A stretch of DNA of 5,533 bases from Acidobacteriota bacterium. GTDB lineage: Bacteria > Acidobacteriota > Terriglobia > Terriglobales > Acidobacteriaceae. The position numbers and the translations under genes are program-made. The stretch spans positions 1-5,533 of the forward strand of contig JAJZCX010000125.1 of the NCBI GenBank assembly GCA_021851625.1, read 5' to 3'. How positions within the stretch are numbered: the stretch's first letter is position 1; the number at the start of each line of letters is the position of its first letter. Under the pieces are notes generated by a model. It was not told the DNA's origin and ran no database searches. It saw nothing but the letters and a program-made list of their open reading frames with translations. Below are positions 5,034-5,533 of the stretch, piece after piece.

Positions 5034-5533
5034 CAATCCAACTCCTTGGTGATGTTCAACAGCACGCCGACACTGGCTAGCATGACGGCGAGCGAGGTTC
5101 CGCCATAGGAGATGAATGGCAGCGCGATGCCCTTCGTTGGCACCAGCGCCAGCACCACGCTGATGTTGAAGAATGCCTGAATCAGAATGGTCGCGGTAAT
5201 GCCGACGGCCAAAAAGCGCGCGAAGGGATCCTTGGACAAAATCGCTGCGCGTAGTCCGCGCCAGCCGAGCACAACAAACAGGCTGACGACAAAGAGCGCG
5301 CCCATCAGGCCCAATTCTTCGGCAATGTTGGCGAAGATGAAGTCCGTGTGTGGTTCTGGCAGATAGAAGAGCTTCTGGCGACCCTCCATCAGGCCAAGGC
5401 CGTAGATGCCGCCGTTGCCGACAGCAATCAGCGATTGCAAAATGTGGAAGCCGGTGCCGCGTGGATCGGCCTGCGGATTCAAAAATGCGATCATGCGCGC
5501 GCGTCGCCACGCAACATGGAAGAGCATGTAGTA
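5033..5533 (-). CDS. ftsW: Cell division SEDS glycan polymerase FtsW (3' part, runs off right edge)
   Basis: These are the last 166 residues of a SEDS-family membrane protein, which polymerises lipid II into glycan strands with a partner class B PBP. The adjoining murG points to FtsW, for division, rather than RodA or SpoVE. The visible part starts in a cytoplasmic stretch, WRRARMIAFLNPQADPRG. It then has QSLIAVGNGGIYGLGL and the extracellular motif LPEPHTDFIFA; by family knowledge its Asp (residue 64 of this fragment) is probably the essential SEDS aspartate. Three hydrophobic segments follow, at about residues 74-99, 106-131 and 138-160, and the last contains the family signature PFISYGGTS (139-147). 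The cytoplasmic tail after it is very short (ITKELD). The stop overlaps the murG start by one base. The N-terminal half and the start are outside the window, and nothing in the visible part looks damaged. Confidence 0.93.
   Translation of the reverse strand, partial: YYMLFHVAWRRARMIAFLNPQADPRGTGFHILQSLIAVGNGGIYGLGLMEGRQKLFYLPEPHTDFIFANIAEELGLMGALFVVSLFVVLGWRGLRAAILSKDPFARFLAVGITATILIQAFFNISVVLALVPTKGIALPFISYGGTSLAVMLASVGVLLNITKELD

Noticed and set aside
4299..5108. Plus-strand open frame of 269 codons
   Set aside because: It is antisense to murG and ftsW. The Gln/Arg/Gly-rich translation looks like a shadow frame.
5034..5510. Longer MurG beginning inside ftsW
   Set aside because: The upstream part is the shifted frame of ftsW. 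The ATG at 5033 has AAGGAG before it and places the glycine loop correctly.
1..5533. Mobile elements, CRISPR repeats, tRNA or rRNA genes, or a novel defence system
   Set aside because: No transposase, regular repeat-spacer array, terminal repeats or RNA gene signature was seen. Essentially all sequence is explained by housekeeping genes.

Overview
The window is about 5.5 kb of ordinary, dense, GC-rich bacterial chromosome. Every gene I can support lies on the minus strand, so the genes read from the right edge to the left: ftsW (3' part) - murG - trpC - trpF - trpB - trpA - chorismate mutase (5' part). Protein details suggest an acidobacterium (class Terriglobia): the N-terminal starts of TrpA and TrpC, the form of the FtsW tail, and GC-rich codons with GTG use. 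This is an impression from remembered families, not a database result.

Right part (3942-5533): the end of ftsW and all of murG, two genes of the division and cell wall (dcw) cluster. FtsW is the SEDS glycan polymerase of the divisome. MurG makes lipid II, its substrate. They share one base (TGATG), so translation is probably coupled.

Middle (349-3888): trpC, trpF, trpB and trpA in pathway order, covering the last steps from phosphoribosyl-anthranilate to tryptophan. The junctions are a 1-nt gap (trpC/trpF), a 4-nt GTGA overlap (trpF/trpB) and a 3-nt gap (trpB/trpA), each with a Shine-Dalgarno (SD) site inside the upstream gene. trpE, trpG and trpD are not in the window. Only 53 bp separate murG from trpC, with a weak promoter candidate and no leader peptide or attenuator.

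Left part (1-348): a 140-bp gap after trpA with several small symmetric elements, then the first 69 codons of an AroQ-type chorismate mutase. That enzyme draws chorismate toward phenylalanine and tyrosine, the branch that competes with tryptophan.

I found no mobile element, CRISPR array, tRNA, rRNA or defence gene, and no sign of a new multi-gene system. The points most worth a second look are the dcw/trp junction, the trp/chorismate mutase pairing with its structured gap, and a few changes in conserved motifs of MurG and TrpA.
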